NCBI GenBank assembly: GCA_937921505.1 | Contig: CAKZUB010000081.1 | Location: 1-48,579 of the forward strand | DNA: 48,579 nucleotides | Reading direction: 5' to 3' | Origin: an uncultured Clostridia bacterium | Lineage (GTDB): Bacteria; Bacillota; Clostridia; Lachnospirales; Cellulosilyticaceae | Part shown: positions 20,201-28,872 of the stretch, piece after piece | Position numbering within the stretch: position 1 is the stretch's first letter | Layout of the letters: each line of letters starts with the position of its first letter | Notes under the pieces: generated by a model | Seen by the model: only the letters and a program-made list of their open reading frames with translations | Databases searched by the model: none | What the model was told of the DNA's origin: nothing | Position numbers and translations under genes: made by a program

Positions 20201-20499
20201 GTGAGATTAAAATCAACCACTTAGGGGTCAAGAACACACTAGATTTACTGCGCACAACTTGTAAAAATCAGACAGAACCCCTTCAAGATGTTTGTAAGCT
20301 ATTCAATCAAGAAACAAAAGAAGGCAGCAAGATGGACAAGTATAGCAATCTGCTAGAGAAGGCCGCCCTAAGCATAGTACAGGTCAAAGAAGAAAGTGAT
20401 CTGAGTAGTCTTTTTACCTCAGGAAGTCAGGTGCTTTTCCAGCAGACAATCAAAGGATTAGATGATTTTGAACTGATAGCCTTTGTGGTGGTAAGGTAG
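17230..20499 (+). CDS. SNF2-type helicase with N-terminal phospholipase-D-like region
   Basis: The 1,089-residue protein heads the restriction-modification operon. Residues about 1-200 resemble the PLD-like region of defence helicases (pattern GSRVRIAASCFS... then LTQKAIAKECAQWI), but I see no complete HxK catalytic motif. The SNF2/superfamily 2 helicase core follows: Walker A DSVGLGKT (276-283), DESH box (365-368), SAT near 403, and motifs V-VI with GTDCISEGQNL and QRFGRIDRIG (from 827). The start at 17230 follows GGGGG; a TTG 63 bp upstream in frame has no site. DUF4391, Mod and Res genes follow within 10 bp or overlap. It probably translocates on DNA for the restriction complex. It is not itself a known type III subunit. 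Confidence 0.85.
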   Translation: MELINNQDKLLGDDLKREIKKGSRVRIAASCFSIYAFDALKEELKDIEELQFIFSSPAFIEDKVSDKLKKEKREFYIPQQLMESSLYGTQFEIKLRNKLTQKAIAKECAQWIREKARFKSNNTGNAMPNFISIDNRVDQATYLPVNGFTTGELGYEDDHALFQAITKMNDQVSSTLFINQFQEIWEDPEKIEDVTDKITEYIASVYQENAPEYIYFLILYNIFSEFLEDLSEDYMPNDRTGFKESLVWQKLYNYQRDGAIGIINKLEKYNGCILADSVGLGKTFTALAVMHYYDLKNKSILVLCPKKLAKNWINYQGNVKTNIFYQDRIRFDVLNHTDLGRKSGMSNGKDLANVYWENYDLIVIDESHNFRNDYAIKGKETRYQFLMNKVMKPGVKTKVLMLSATPVNNKFKDLKNQLALAYGDDLEAFENKLETEHSIRRIFIRAQKVFNDWSKLPQEERKAKDLIDQLDIDFAIVLDSVTIARSRKHIVKYYDTKDIGSFPKRLTPRSYNCNLSKRADVIQYDAIYEQIISMKMSLYAPTIYILPSKKADYEELYDTKVEGRGTLKQLSREKSLQRLMSIMLLKRLESSVEAFRITLKNILKNNQEILEKIHEQQNGNQVSIEKRLNEFSEEDDEALATGEWDMGKETTVGKVKIHLADMDLYKWERELKMDVNILENLIGEMEKVTLEEDAKLAQLKAVIDQKMTNPINESNKKILIFSAFSDTATYLYNHLSFYIKSKYGLETAKVEGGTGGNKTTLKGVTDLDKILTLFSPLSKEKDLLYPDEKGVIDVLIGTDCISEGQNLQDCDICINYDIHWNPVRIVQRFGRIDRIGSRNTCIQLVNFWPNISLDEYIKLNDRVAGRMIIVDATATADDNPISEEQAEFDYRKEQLKKLKQGELQDLEDVDGSITITDLGLNEFRMDLTQYIKLKGEPKHAPKGMHAVVRSAIEKGATQGVIYVLRNISQEVNINKQNRLHPYYIVYIQEDGEIKINHLGVKNTLDLLRTTCKNQTEPLQDVCKLFNQETKEGSKMDKYSNLLEKAALSIVQVKEESDLSSLFTSGSQVLFQQTIKGLDDFELIAFVVVR

Positions 20500-20507
20500 G
20501 TGAAAAA

Positions 20508-21149
20508 ATGTTTCAGTTTAGCAGTAAAACAAAAGTCGTCAAAGTTTTTAAAATAAGTAAACTTTATAAAATGATAAAGGCAGACCAAAGTATTAAAGCA
20601 GATGCTGCCTGTATTGAAAAGGTTATTTTAGAAGAAGTCATTTCTACAACTACCCTACATATGAAATCGGATGAAATATGCAAAGAAATCTATATCTTTA
20701 AAATAAAACTCAAAGAAAAAAAGGTGCCGCTGCTATTTATTAAAAGCTTAGAGCAAGTGATTACCTTTCATACGTATTTTGTACTGCATTATAAAGAAGA
20801 AGTCAAAGAACTCTGCATCTATAGGCAAATGAGAGAAGATAAGATTCAATTTGGAAAAGTGTATGAAACCCAGTGGCAAGAGCAAGTGCTTAAAGAGCTG
20901 CCCTATTGCAGCAGTCTAAAAGATGTCTACAGACATCTGCTGCTGCAGCTAATCCCACTTACACCCAGAGTGGAAGAAGACTTAGCAACTTTTATAACAC
21001 GTGCTACGCAGATAGAAAAACTAGAAAAGCAAAAAATAACTTTACATAAAAAAGCAGAACGAGAAAAGCAACCACGCAAAAAATTTGACCTAGGAAGAGA
21101 CATCAGAAGCTTACAAATACAATTAGACCAGTTAAAGGGGAATAAATGA
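20508..21149 (+). CDS. DUF4391 protein
   Basis: This 213-residue protein sits between the helicase and methylase genes (8 bp after the helicase stop, 4-bp ATGA overlap with Mod). The beta-rich first 150 residues, followed by a basic coiled coil (about 160-210, from ATQIEKLEKQKITLHKKAE), fit the DUF4391 family, which occurs next to SNF2 helicase and Mod/Res genes. No catalytic motif is apparent. The coiled coil suggests an assembly or adaptor role between helicase and methylase. The family assignment comes from pattern recognition and was not checked by a profile search. Confidence 0.7.
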   Translation: MFQFSSKTKVVKVFKISKLYKMIKADQSIKADAACIEKVILEEVISTTTLHMKSDEICKEIYIFKIKLKEKKVPLLFIKSLEQVITFHTYFVLHYKEEVKELCIYRQMREDKIQFGKVYETQWQEQVLKELPYCSSLKDVYRHLLLQLIPLTPRVEEDLATFITRATQIEKLEKQKITLHKKAEREKQPRKKFDLGRDIRSLQIQLDQLKGNK

Positions 21150-23050
21150 TGGAGAAACTAAAAATGCAAACCAAAGATAAAACGGATAAAAATATAGAAG
21201 CCATAGCAAAACTCTTTCCAAGTGTCCTTACAGAAAGCATCAAAGGCTATGACGCATTAGGAAAACCAATTATTGGGAAGTCCATTGATTTTGATAAACT
21301 GAGACAAGAGCTTTCGGATGAAATTGTTGAGGGAAATGAAGAAAGATACCAAATGAATTGGCCGGATAAAAAGAAATCTATCCTTCTTGCAAATACACCT
21401 ATTGATAAAACATTAAGACCTTGTAGGGAGGAAAGCGTTGATTTTGATACCACAGAGAATCTCTATATTGAGGGCGATAATCTGGATGTACTCAAGTTGT
21501 TGCAAGAGACTTATTTAGGTAAAGTGAAGATGATTTATATAGATCCACCTTATAATACAGGGAATGATAGCTTTGTATATGATGATGACTTTGGGATGAA
21601 TCAAAAGGACTTTAGTGATGCTAATGGGCAATATGATGAAGATGGAAATATGATGTTTGATATAAGGCAAAATAGTGAAAGTAATGGGCGTTATCATACA
21701 GACTGGCTTAATATGATCTATCCGAGATTAAAGTTAGCTAAGGATTTGTTGACTAAGGAGGGAGTTGTATTTATAAGCATAGATGACAACGAAGTAGATA
21801 ATTTAAAAAAGGTAGCAAATGAAATCTTTGGTGAGGATAATTTTATTGCTTGTTTAATATGGGAGAGAGCATTTGCTCCTAAGAATGATGCGAAATATAT
21901 TTCAAATAGCCATGACTATATATTGGTCTATTCAAAGAGTATTAATGATTTTAAAATTGGGAAACTAGAGCGTACAGCAGAAGCAAATGACCGATATAAA
22001 AATCTTGACCATGACCCAAGAGGTGTTTGGGCATCTGATAACTTAACTGTAAAAACATATAGTACTGCTTATGACTATGAAATACTAACTCCGAGTGGGC
22101 GGGAAGTAAGACCTACAGATGGTAGATGCTGGTCCACAAATAAAGAGCGTATGAAAGAATTAGTTAAGGATAATAGAATTTGGTTTGGGGGTGATGGTAA
22201 TAATATGCCTCGTTTAAAACGGTTTCTTTCTGAAGTCCAAGATGGAATGGTTCCAATTTCAATTTGGTATAACAAAGAAGTAGGTCATAATCAAGAAGGT
22301 AGACAGGAATTAAAGAAGCTCTTTAATGATAAAGGATATTTTGATGGTCCAAAACCTATACGCTTATTAAGTAAAATTATTACTATTGCTAATCTAAGAG
22401 ATAACTCAATTGTACTTGACTTTTTTTCGGGTTCTGCTACAACAGCGCATGCTATTCTTCAATACAATGCACAGAAAAATGTAAAGTGTAAGTTTATAAT
22501 GGTTCAATTACCAGAAGTTTTAGACACTAAAAGTGAAGCTTATAAGGCGGGGTATAAAAACATCTGTGAAATAGGTAAAGAGCGTATCCGCAGGGCAGGT
22601 AAGAAAATCAAAGAAGAAAATCCAGAAAAAGAAGCGGATTTGGACACTGGCTTTAGGGTACTAAAGCTTGATTCTACCAATATGAAAGATGTCTATTATA
22701 ACCCCAACCAATATTCCCAGATGGCTCTTGATACCCTAGAAGAAAATATTAAAGAAGATCGCACGCCGGAGGATTTATTATTCCAAGTGATGCTTGAACT
22801 TGGAGAACTTCTATCGAGTGACATAGAGGAAATGGTAATAGCAGGTAAAAAGGTATTTAATGTAGGTGGGGGTAATATCATCGCTTGTTTTGATAAAAAT
22901 ATTACAGAAGAAGTGGTCATTGAGATTGCACGTCTTAAGCCTTATTATGCTGTTTTTAGAGACAGCAGTATAGCTAATGATAGTGTAGCGACCAATTTTG
23001 AACAACTATTTGAGACATATAGTCCAAGTACAGTCAGAAAAGTATTGTAG
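21146..23050 (+). CDS. Type III-like DNA adenine methyltransferase (Mod)
   Basis: This N6-adenine methyltransferase of 634 residues has catalytic DPPY at 133-136 ahead of the AdoMet-binding motif DFFSGSATTAHA (from 425), the beta-class order of type III Mod proteins. About 290 residues separate the motifs and hold the target recognition domain. The segment from the start to 110 contains the Mod N-terminal pattern. The start overlaps the DUF4391 stop; AAGGGG precedes it, and a second ATG at 21149 is equally possible. Mod would give sequence specificity and self-protection to the complex. The central region looks more A/T-rich than its flanks, as in exchanged recognition domains. The target sequence cannot be read from the protein. 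Confidence 0.9.
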   Translation: MMEKLKMQTKDKTDKNIEAIAKLFPSVLTESIKGYDALGKPIIGKSIDFDKLRQELSDEIVEGNEERYQMNWPDKKKSILLANTPIDKTLRPCREESVDFDTTENLYIEGDNLDVLKLLQETYLGKVKMIYIDPPYNTGNDSFVYDDDFGMNQKDFSDANGQYDEDGNMMFDIRQNSESNGRYHTDWLNMIYPRLKLAKDLLTKEGVVFISIDDNEVDNLKKVANEIFGEDNFIACLIWERAFAPKNDAKYISNSHDYILVYSKSINDFKIGKLERTAEANDRYKNLDHDPRGVWASDNLTVKTYSTAYDYEILTPSGREVRPTDGRCWSTNKERMKELVKDNRIWFGGDGNNMPRLKRFLSEVQDGMVPISIWYNKEVGHNQEGRQELKKLFNDKGYFDGPKPIRLLSKIITIANLRDNSIVLDFFSGSATTAHAILQYNAQKNVKCKFIMVQLPEVLDTKSEAYKAGYKNICEIGKERIRRAGKKIKEENPEKEADLDTGFRVLKLDSTNMKDVYYNPNQYSQMALDTLEENIKEDRTPEDLLFQVMLELGELLSSDIEEMVIAGKKVFNVGGGNIIACFDKNITEEVVIEIARLKPYYAVFRDSSIANDSVATNFEQLFETYSPSTVRKVL

Positions 23051-23063
23051 GAGGGCAAAGAAA

Positions 23064-26000
23064 ATGAAATTTAAGTTTAAAATACAAGACTTCCAAACAC
23101 AAGCAGTAAAGAGTGTCGTCAATGTTTTTGAAGGACAACCTTATCAAAGTGGTATTAAATATACAAGAGATTTAGGTGTTCGCAAAGATAAGGAACAAGG
23201 TTTTATGTTTAACAGTCAAGATGCCAGTATAGCTGCTGAGGAAGTAGCCGCAGGACTTGTAGCAGAGGCTGTAGAAGATGCGACAGGATTTGAAAATGCT
23301 GAGCTCGTCTTAAAGGATGAGCAGATTTTAAGTAATATTAGAAAAGTGCAGTCAGCTCAAAATATTAAGTTATCCGACACGCTCGTCAAACACCTCGGTA
23401 GATGTAGCCTAGATATAGAAATGGAGACAGGAACGGGGAAAACCTATGTCTATATCAAGACGCTTTTTGAGCTCAATAAGAAATATGGGTTTAGCAAGTT
23501 TATTATTGTCGTGCCTTCGATCGCTATTCGTGAAGGGGTTAAAAAGACTTTTGAAATCACCGAGACACATTTTATGGAACATTACTGCAAAAAGGCGCGC
23601 TCTTTTATTTACAATAGTAAGAGTTTAAAGGACTTAGACGATTTTAGCAGCAGCAATAAGATTCATGTGATGATTATTAATGCCCAAGCTTTTAATACAC
23701 GAGGGGCAGATGCGAGGCGTATTTATGATGTGATTGATAGCTTTCAAAGCAGAAAACCTATAGATGTAATAGCTGCCAATAGACCCATTATTATTTTGGA
23801 CGAGCCTCAAAAACTAGGCGGCAAAGCAACCCAAGAGTCGCTAAAGCTCTTCAACCCATTATTTTGTTTAAGCTACTCAGCTACCCATGCCAAACAGAAC
23901 AATCTTATTCATGTATTAGATGCGCTAGATGCCTATAATGAGCGCCTCGTTAAGAAGATAGAAGTAAAAGGATTTGAAGTCAAAAACTTAAGAGGGACAG
24001 AAGGTTATTTGTATTTAGATAGCATTATCATTTCCTCTAAAAAGCCCCCAAGGGCAAAATTGGAATTTGAAATTAAGTATAAGACATCTACCAACAGAGA
24101 AAGCCGTATTTTAGATGTGGGGGACAATCTTTACCCAGAATCTAAGGATATGGAACAATATAAAAACAACTATGTGATCAAGGAGATTGATCCTATAAGA
24201 GGAACGGTCACTTTTTTAAATGGGATTGTACTTGCTAAGGGAGATGTAGAAGGGGATGTATCAGAGAAGCATTTAAGAAGAATACAAATCAGAGAAACCC
24301 TCGCCTCGCATTTTGAAAAAGAGGAAAAACTTTTTAACCAAGGCATTAAAACTCTCTCTCTATTCTTTATTGATGAGGTAGCTAAGTACCGTGTATACAA
24401 TGAAGCAGGCGAAGAGATTAACTCCGAGTATGGCACTATGTTTGAAGAGGAGTACATGCATCTATTAAATGAACATATTACCCTTGATGAAACGCCTTAT
24501 ATCAAATACCTCAAAAATATTAGTGTAAAAGATACGCATAAAGGCTATTTTAGTATTGATAAGAAAAGCAAGCGCATGGTAGATTCTGTAACCAAAGGTA
24601 AGAGTACTGAAAGCGATGATATTTCAGCCTATGACCTTATTCTCAAAAATAAAGAAAGGTTACTGAGCTTTGACGAGCCCACACGTTTTATTTTTTCACA
24701 TTCAGCGCTCAGAGAGGGATGGGATAATCCAAATATTTTTCAAATATGTACCTTAAAGCATAGTGACAGTGTTACCCAAAAACGCCAAGAAGTAGGTCGT
24801 GGTCTGCGTCTGTGTGTTACCCAATCAGGAGACCGTATTGATGCTACTTATTCAGGCATTGATAAGCACAATATCCATGATATTAATAAATTGACCGTTA
24901 TAGCCAGTGAAAGCTATAAGCAGTTTGCCCAAGATCTGCAAAAAGAAATTAGAGCAGAACTTTATGAAAGACCGACTGGAGCTTCAGAAGACTATTTCGC
25001 AAAGCAAAAGATTAACGTAGATGGAGAAACAGTTATTATAGATGCGAAGCAAGCCAAAAAGATTCACAACTATCTTGTGAGGAATAACTACATAGATGAT
25101 GATGATCATATTCTAGATCACTACAGAACAGATTTAGCGAATGGATGCCTAGCGCTGCTTCCAGAAGAACTACAGCCGATGGCACAAGGTATTCATCAGT
25201 TGATTCAAAGCATATTTGATGAAAAAGTACTCGCTGAGATGATAGGCAACGGCAACCAAACTAAAGTTCCGAAAAATGAGCTTAATGACAACTTTTACAA
25301 AAAAGAATTCCAAGCCCTATGGAACTATATCAACCACAAATATGCCTATACCGTACATTTTGACAGCAAGGAGCTTATCCAAAAAGCCATCCAGCATATC
25401 AATACCTCTATGTACGTCTCGGAGCTGCAATACACTGTATCCCAAGCCGAGCAAAAGAAAGAGATGGCATTACACGCATTAGAGAGAGGTGAAAGCTTTA
25501 ACGCAGCAAAAACAAGAACAGAAAAATTAAAACACGCCCAGGTAAGTCAAATTAAATACGATCTCGTAGGCAAAGTAGCCAGAGGCACCACGTTAACCAG
25601 AAAAACAACCGTGGCCATACTCAAAGGTCTCAAACCATCTGTCTTTGCTATGTTTAGGAATAATCCAGAAGAGTTCATTACAAAAGCTATCAGACTCATA
25701 AAAGAGCAAAAGGCAACCATGATCGTAGATTATATTACTTACAACGAAATAGAAGGCAACTACGACAGCGAGATCTTCGCAGCGCAAAAATCAAGTGAAG
25801 AGTTCTCAAAAGCCTTCAGAGCAGAAAAACACATCCAAGACTATGTCTTCACAGATGGCACAGCTGAAAAAAGCATCGAACGCAGATTTGCCGAAGACCT
25901 AGACGGCGCAGGAGAAGTATGTGTCTATGCCAAATTACCCCGAGGTTTCCAAATCCCAACCCCCCTAGGCAACTATTCCCCTGACTGGGCAATAGCCTTC

Positions 26001-26195
26001 AACGAAGGTAGCGTCAAACACATCTACTTTGTAGCTGAAACCAAAGGAACCATGAGCAGCATAGATCTCCGCCCTATCGAAAAAGCCAAGATTGCTTGTG
26101 CCAAGAAGCTATTTAATGAGCTCTCTACGAGTCACGTTAAGTACCATGATGTAAATAGCTATCAGGAGCTGCTAAACGTTATGGAGAAGTTGTAA
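23064..26195 (+). CDS. Type III-like restriction endonuclease subunit (Res)
   Basis: Res is the restriction subunit, a DEAD/DEAH-type ATPase joined to a nuclease, 1,043 residues long. The helicase core has Walker A ETGTGKT (from 121), DEPQ (246-249, the Res variant of DEAD), and motif VI QEVGRGLRL (from 575). Near the C-terminus Pro-Asp974 and Glu992-Thr-Lys994 form the PD...ExK nuclease site. The start at 23064 follows GGAGGG; the frame extends upstream into mod from a TTG but without a site. It lies 13 bp after mod. With Mod it makes a complete, apparently intact, type III-like system, here accompanied by a second helicase and DUF4391. Codons near the 3' end are clearly richer in C than in the rest of the gene. 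Confidence 0.9.
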   Translation: MKFKFKIQDFQTQAVKSVVNVFEGQPYQSGIKYTRDLGVRKDKEQGFMFNSQDASIAAEEVAAGLVAEAVEDATGFENAELVLKDEQILSNIRKVQSAQNIKLSDTLVKHLGRCSLDIEMETGTGKTYVYIKTLFELNKKYGFSKFIIVVPSIAIREGVKKTFEITETHFMEHYCKKARSFIYNSKSLKDLDDFSSSNKIHVMIINAQAFNTRGADARRIYDVIDSFQSRKPIDVIAANRPIIILDEPQKLGGKATQESLKLFNPLFCLSYSATHAKQNNLIHVLDALDAYNERLVKKIEVKGFEVKNLRGTEGYLYLDSIIISSKKPPRAKLEFEIKYKTSTNRESRILDVGDNLYPESKDMEQYKNNYVIKEIDPIRGTVTFLNGIVLAKGDVEGDVSEKHLRRIQIRETLASHFEKEEKLFNQGIKTLSLFFIDEVAKYRVYNEAGEEINSEYGTMFEEEYMHLLNEHITLDETPYIKYLKNISVKDTHKGYFSIDKKSKRMVDSVTKGKSTESDDISAYDLILKNKERLLSFDEPTRFIFSHSALREGWDNPNIFQICTLKHSDSVTQKRQEVGRGLRLCVTQSGDRIDATYSGIDKHNIHDINKLTVIASESYKQFAQDLQKEIRAELYERPTGASEDYFAKQKINVDGETVIIDAKQAKKIHNYLVRNNYIDDDDHILDHYRTDLANGCLALLPEELQPMAQGIHQLIQSIFDEKVLAEMIGNGNQTKVPKNELNDNFYKKEFQALWNYINHKYAYTVHFDSKELIQKAIQHINTSMYVSELQYTVSQAEQKKEMALHALERGESFNAAKTRTEKLKHAQVSQIKYDLVGKVARGTTLTRKTTVAILKGLKPSVFAMFRNNPEEFITKAIRLIKEQKATMIVDYITYNEIEGNYDSEIFAAQKSSEEFSKAFRAEKHIQDYVFTDGTAEKSIERRFAEDLDGAGEVCVYAKLPRGFQIPTPLGNYSPDWAIAFNEGSVKHIYFVAETKGTMSSIDLRPIEKAKIACAKKLFNELSTSHVKYHDVNSYQELLNVMEKL

Positions 26196-26229
26196 GAGTG
26201 ACTTTGGAATGTGACACGATGAACCGTAT

Positions 26230-26258
26230 GACAAGTAAGTGAGGTTTAGGGACTTGTC
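26230..26258 (+). other. Hairpin between res and the FRG gene
   Basis: GACAAGT (26230-26236) pairs with ACTTGTC (26252-26258). There is no strong U-tract directly after it. It may mark the 3' end of the restriction-modification transcript. Confidence 0.35.
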
Positions 26259-26356
26259 AACGAAATAGTCTGACTAAGTTTTTTGTTAGGCTGTTTCATT
26301 CAAATTAAGATGATAAAATTTAAAATATGCATTATTTTTTAAAAGGAAGTGAATTA

Positions 26357-27586
26357 ATGGAGCTATTAGAATACTCAGTTTTTAAAGAAGAAAAAATGCT
26401 AGAAGAAGTTTTAGAAAAAAATCAAGATGCTTATTACTATGTTTATGGGAATTATAGAAAAGAAATAATTGAAATTAGTTATGGTTATAATAAAGAACTG
26501 ATTGTAGAAACTATTATGCACGGATTATCAGAAGAAGTCAGTACGAATATATGCAATAATTTGCTTTATTTATTAGATGGAATGGAAATAATAGAAAGAA
26601 GTGCTGTATCAGAAGATGAAAAAGTTGAAGATAAAATAGAGATTAATAATATGAAAAAAATAACTATTGGTGAATTATTAGATATGAACTTTGAAATTAC
26701 AGATGGGTTTTTAAATATTGATATAAATAAACTATCTGATAAGATTGATGAAGAAAATAGAAATAACATCTGGGATGAAAATATTGTTGAAGAAACTATA
26801 GCAAATAAGTTTTTAATAGAAGACAAAGAAAATGTAAAATTAATCAATTCATTGAGCGATTATACACAATTTGTTTATGAGCTAGAATCGAGAATGCCCA
26901 ATAGTTTAGTTTCACGAGGCCAGAAGGATTGTAGTTTTGACTTAGTACCATCAATTTATAGAATCCATAAGAAGAAGCAAGATGTGCATGCTAAAGGTTA
27001 CGAACAAACTTTTAGACAAAGGATTGCACACTATTTAAAAGATACAAGAGAACGAACTTTAGAGGAATTACGTGCTGAAGGGCAACACTATGGATTACCT
27101 ACAGAATATTTAGATTTTACAGAGGCGCATATTATTTCTTTATTATTTGCTACAGAAGAATATACATATAAAGATAAGCACTCAGTTGTTTTTTTTATTG
27201 ATTCAACAGCTTTTAATAAAAGTTCAGTAAACAAAGAAGAAAAGTTAATTAATCTACAGCTTGAAAGTGAAAAAACTTATTTGAAAGATTATTCTTCATG
27301 TTCATATTTTATTAAAGTTCCTAATATTAATGAGAGAATTCATTTTCAGAAGGGTTGTTTTCTAAGAATTTCTCAACAAGATTATTCCGACAACAAAGAT
27401 TTTATTGAAAACTTAAAAGATAAGTGTGGAATTGCTATAATTAATAAAGATTGTAAAGAAGAGATCTTAAAAGAATTGTTTAGTCTAGGTATAACGTTTG
27501 AAAGTATATATCCAGATAAAGATAACTTAATAAAATCTATTAGATTTAGTTATGAGATAGTGCAAGGGGGAGGCAAACTACGATGA
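26357..27586 (+). CDS. FRG-domain protein
   Basis: The 409-residue protein has an N-terminal region of about 170 residues that is acidic, very A/T-rich in DNA and of no known family, then an FRG domain (PF08867). The FRG signatures are SRGQKD (186-191) and EGQHYGLPTEYLDFT (from about 241), with a later QKGCFL segment. FRG domains are frequent in phage-defence islands; the biochemical activity is not settled. The start at 26357 follows AAAGGAAG; an ATG at 26327 in frame has no site. The stop overlaps the DUF262 start by 4 bp. This strongly suggests a two-protein module in which the FRG protein may be the effector and DUF262 the nucleotide- or DNA-sensing partner (inference). Confidence 0.8.
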   Translation: MELLEYSVFKEEKMLEEVLEKNQDAYYYVYGNYRKEIIEISYGYNKELIVETIMHGLSEEVSTNICNNLLYLLDGMEIIERSAVSEDEKVEDKIEINNMKKITIGELLDMNFEITDGFLNIDINKLSDKIDEENRNNIWDENIVEETIANKFLIEDKENVKLINSLSDYTQFVYELESRMPNSLVSRGQKDCSFDLVPSIYRIHKKKQDVHAKGYEQTFRQRIAHYLKDTRERTLEELRAEGQHYGLPTEYLDFTEAHIISLLFATEEYTYKDKHSVVFFIDSTAFNKSSVNKEEKLINLQLESEKTYLKDYSSCSYFIKVPNINERIHFQKGCFLRISQQDYSDNKDFIENLKDKCGIAIINKDCKEEILKELFSLGITFESIYPDKDNLIKSIRFSYEIVQGGGKLR

Positions 27587-28761
27587 CGATATATTTCAAT
27601 ACACCTATAAAATATAAGAGACCAGAAATTTCTGTACAAGATATGGTGAAGTTTATAGATAAAGGTGAAAAATTTTTAAAATTAAATGAGCAAGAACTTT
27701 ATGATGCGATTGAATATATCAATGCAATAATCATTAGTCCAGATTATCAAAGGAGCTATAAATCTACTTTAAAAGAAGAAAGTACTATAATTGAATCATT
27801 ATTAATAGGCATTCCGATTCCAGAAGTTTTTTTAATAAGAAATAATAAAAACCAATTACAGTTAAGACATGTAATGGATGGTCAGCATCGTTTAAATGCT
27901 ATATATAGATTTATAAATAATAATTTTTCATTAAAAGGTCTGGAGATTAGACCTGAATATAACAATAAGAAGTTTTCGGAATTAGATATTGATGATAAAA
28001 TAAAGATTTTAGGTAGTAACTTATCACTGTTAGAATTTGAAAGCTTTGAAAACCCAGAAGAAGAAATAGAACTGTTTAAAAGATATAATACTAATACAAA
28101 AAAACTAGAAGCTCAGGAAATTGAAATGGTAACATATTTTTCCGAATCAAATAAGTATATTAGTAAATTTATTAATCAACTTATTGAGTCGCAGGATAAA
28201 GAAGAGGAATCAGATTATTATAAACTGTATTCTATATATAATGTAACTAATGTAAGAAATAGTAAACAACGAAATCATCAAGAAATATGCGTGATTTTAA
28301 ACATTATTGAGAATGGGTTAATAGATATTAGAAATGCGAGCGATATATCCAAAAACTTTTTAAGTAAAAAATCAGAAATGTTTAAAGCAGGTACAGATGA
28401 AGATTTAATTAGCTTATTGAATGAATTTGAAGGATTTAACAAATTCATTCTTAAGTTGTCATCAGAGATAGAATTTCCTTTCTCACCAAGAATATTAAAG
28501 GATAGTGAGTCTAAACAAAATAAATTTAGTATCGGCTTAGCCATTGTCTATGCCACTTTGTGGCATTATTTTGTCATTGATATTAATAGTCCTAATTTGG
28601 TTGAAGACGTAAGAAGTTTTATTTTTAAGACGCCTATTGCAGATCCTGATTTTAAAGGATCTACTACTAATTTAAATATGATTTCAAAATATCTTTTTGA
28701 AAAAAATTGTATTAAAGAGTCGCAGTTCTCTTCATTAGTTTGGAAAAATAGAGAGTTTTAA
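27583..28761 (+). CDS. DUF262 (GmrS-like, ParB/sulfiredoxin fold) protein
   Basis: The 392-residue protein carries the DUF262 domain in its N-terminal half. The Pro-Asp-Tyr-Gln-Arg motif leads into the substrate loop, then GIPIPEVFL, and the hallmark DGQHR (99-103). DUF262 proteins are ParB-like NTP-hydrolysing or nicking domains, found in GmrSD type IV restriction enzymes and other defence genes. The usual partner DUF1524 (His-Asn-His nuclease) is absent here, both inside the protein and next to it. The C-terminal 200 residues are helical and unrecognised. It overlaps the FRG gene and ends at a terminator, so the two form a closed operon. Confidence 0.82.
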   Translation: MTIYFNTPIKYKRPEISVQDMVKFIDKGEKFLKLNEQELYDAIEYINAIIISPDYQRSYKSTLKEESTIIESLLIGIPIPEVFLIRNNKNQLQLRHVMDGQHRLNAIYRFINNNFSLKGLEIRPEYNNKKFSELDIDDKIKILGSNLSLLEFESFENPEEEIELFKRYNTNTKKLEAQEIEMVTYFSESNKYISKFINQLIESQDKEEESDYYKLYSIYNVTNVRNSKQRNHQEICVILNIIENGLIDIRNASDISKNFLSKKSEMFKAGTDEDLISLLNEFEGFNKFILKLSSEIEFPFSPRILKDSESKQNKFSIGLAIVYATLWHYFVIDINSPNLVEDVRSFIFKTPIADPDFKGSTTNLNMISKYLFEKNCIKESQFSSLVWKNREF

Positions 28762-28768
28762 TAAACCT

Positions 28769-28823
28769 CACTTAGTTACATTACCGATTACGGTGAATCG
28801 TACTATAAGTAACTGTGTTTTTT
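28769..28823 (+). terminator. Terminator of the FRG-DUF262 operon
   Basis: CACTTAGTTAC (28769-28779) pairs imperfectly with GTAACTGTG (28809-28817), with an inner ACCG/CGGT hairpin, followed by TTTTTTG. It separates the FRG-DUF262 pair from the TIR gene. Confidence 0.55.
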
Positions 28824-28872
28824 GTATATAAAATATTAGATGGAAATACAAAATATATAAAGGGAGTAGAAT

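Noticed and set aside
24170..24457. Ser/Leu-rich minus-strand open frames inside res and other large genes
   Set aside because: They run antisense to clear helicase and methylase genes, have no ribosome binding site and show the low-complexity composition of reverse-strand shadows.
27583..28761. GmrSD type IV restriction enzyme
   Set aside because: Only the DUF262 half is present; no DUF1524/HNH motif was found in this protein or its neighbour.
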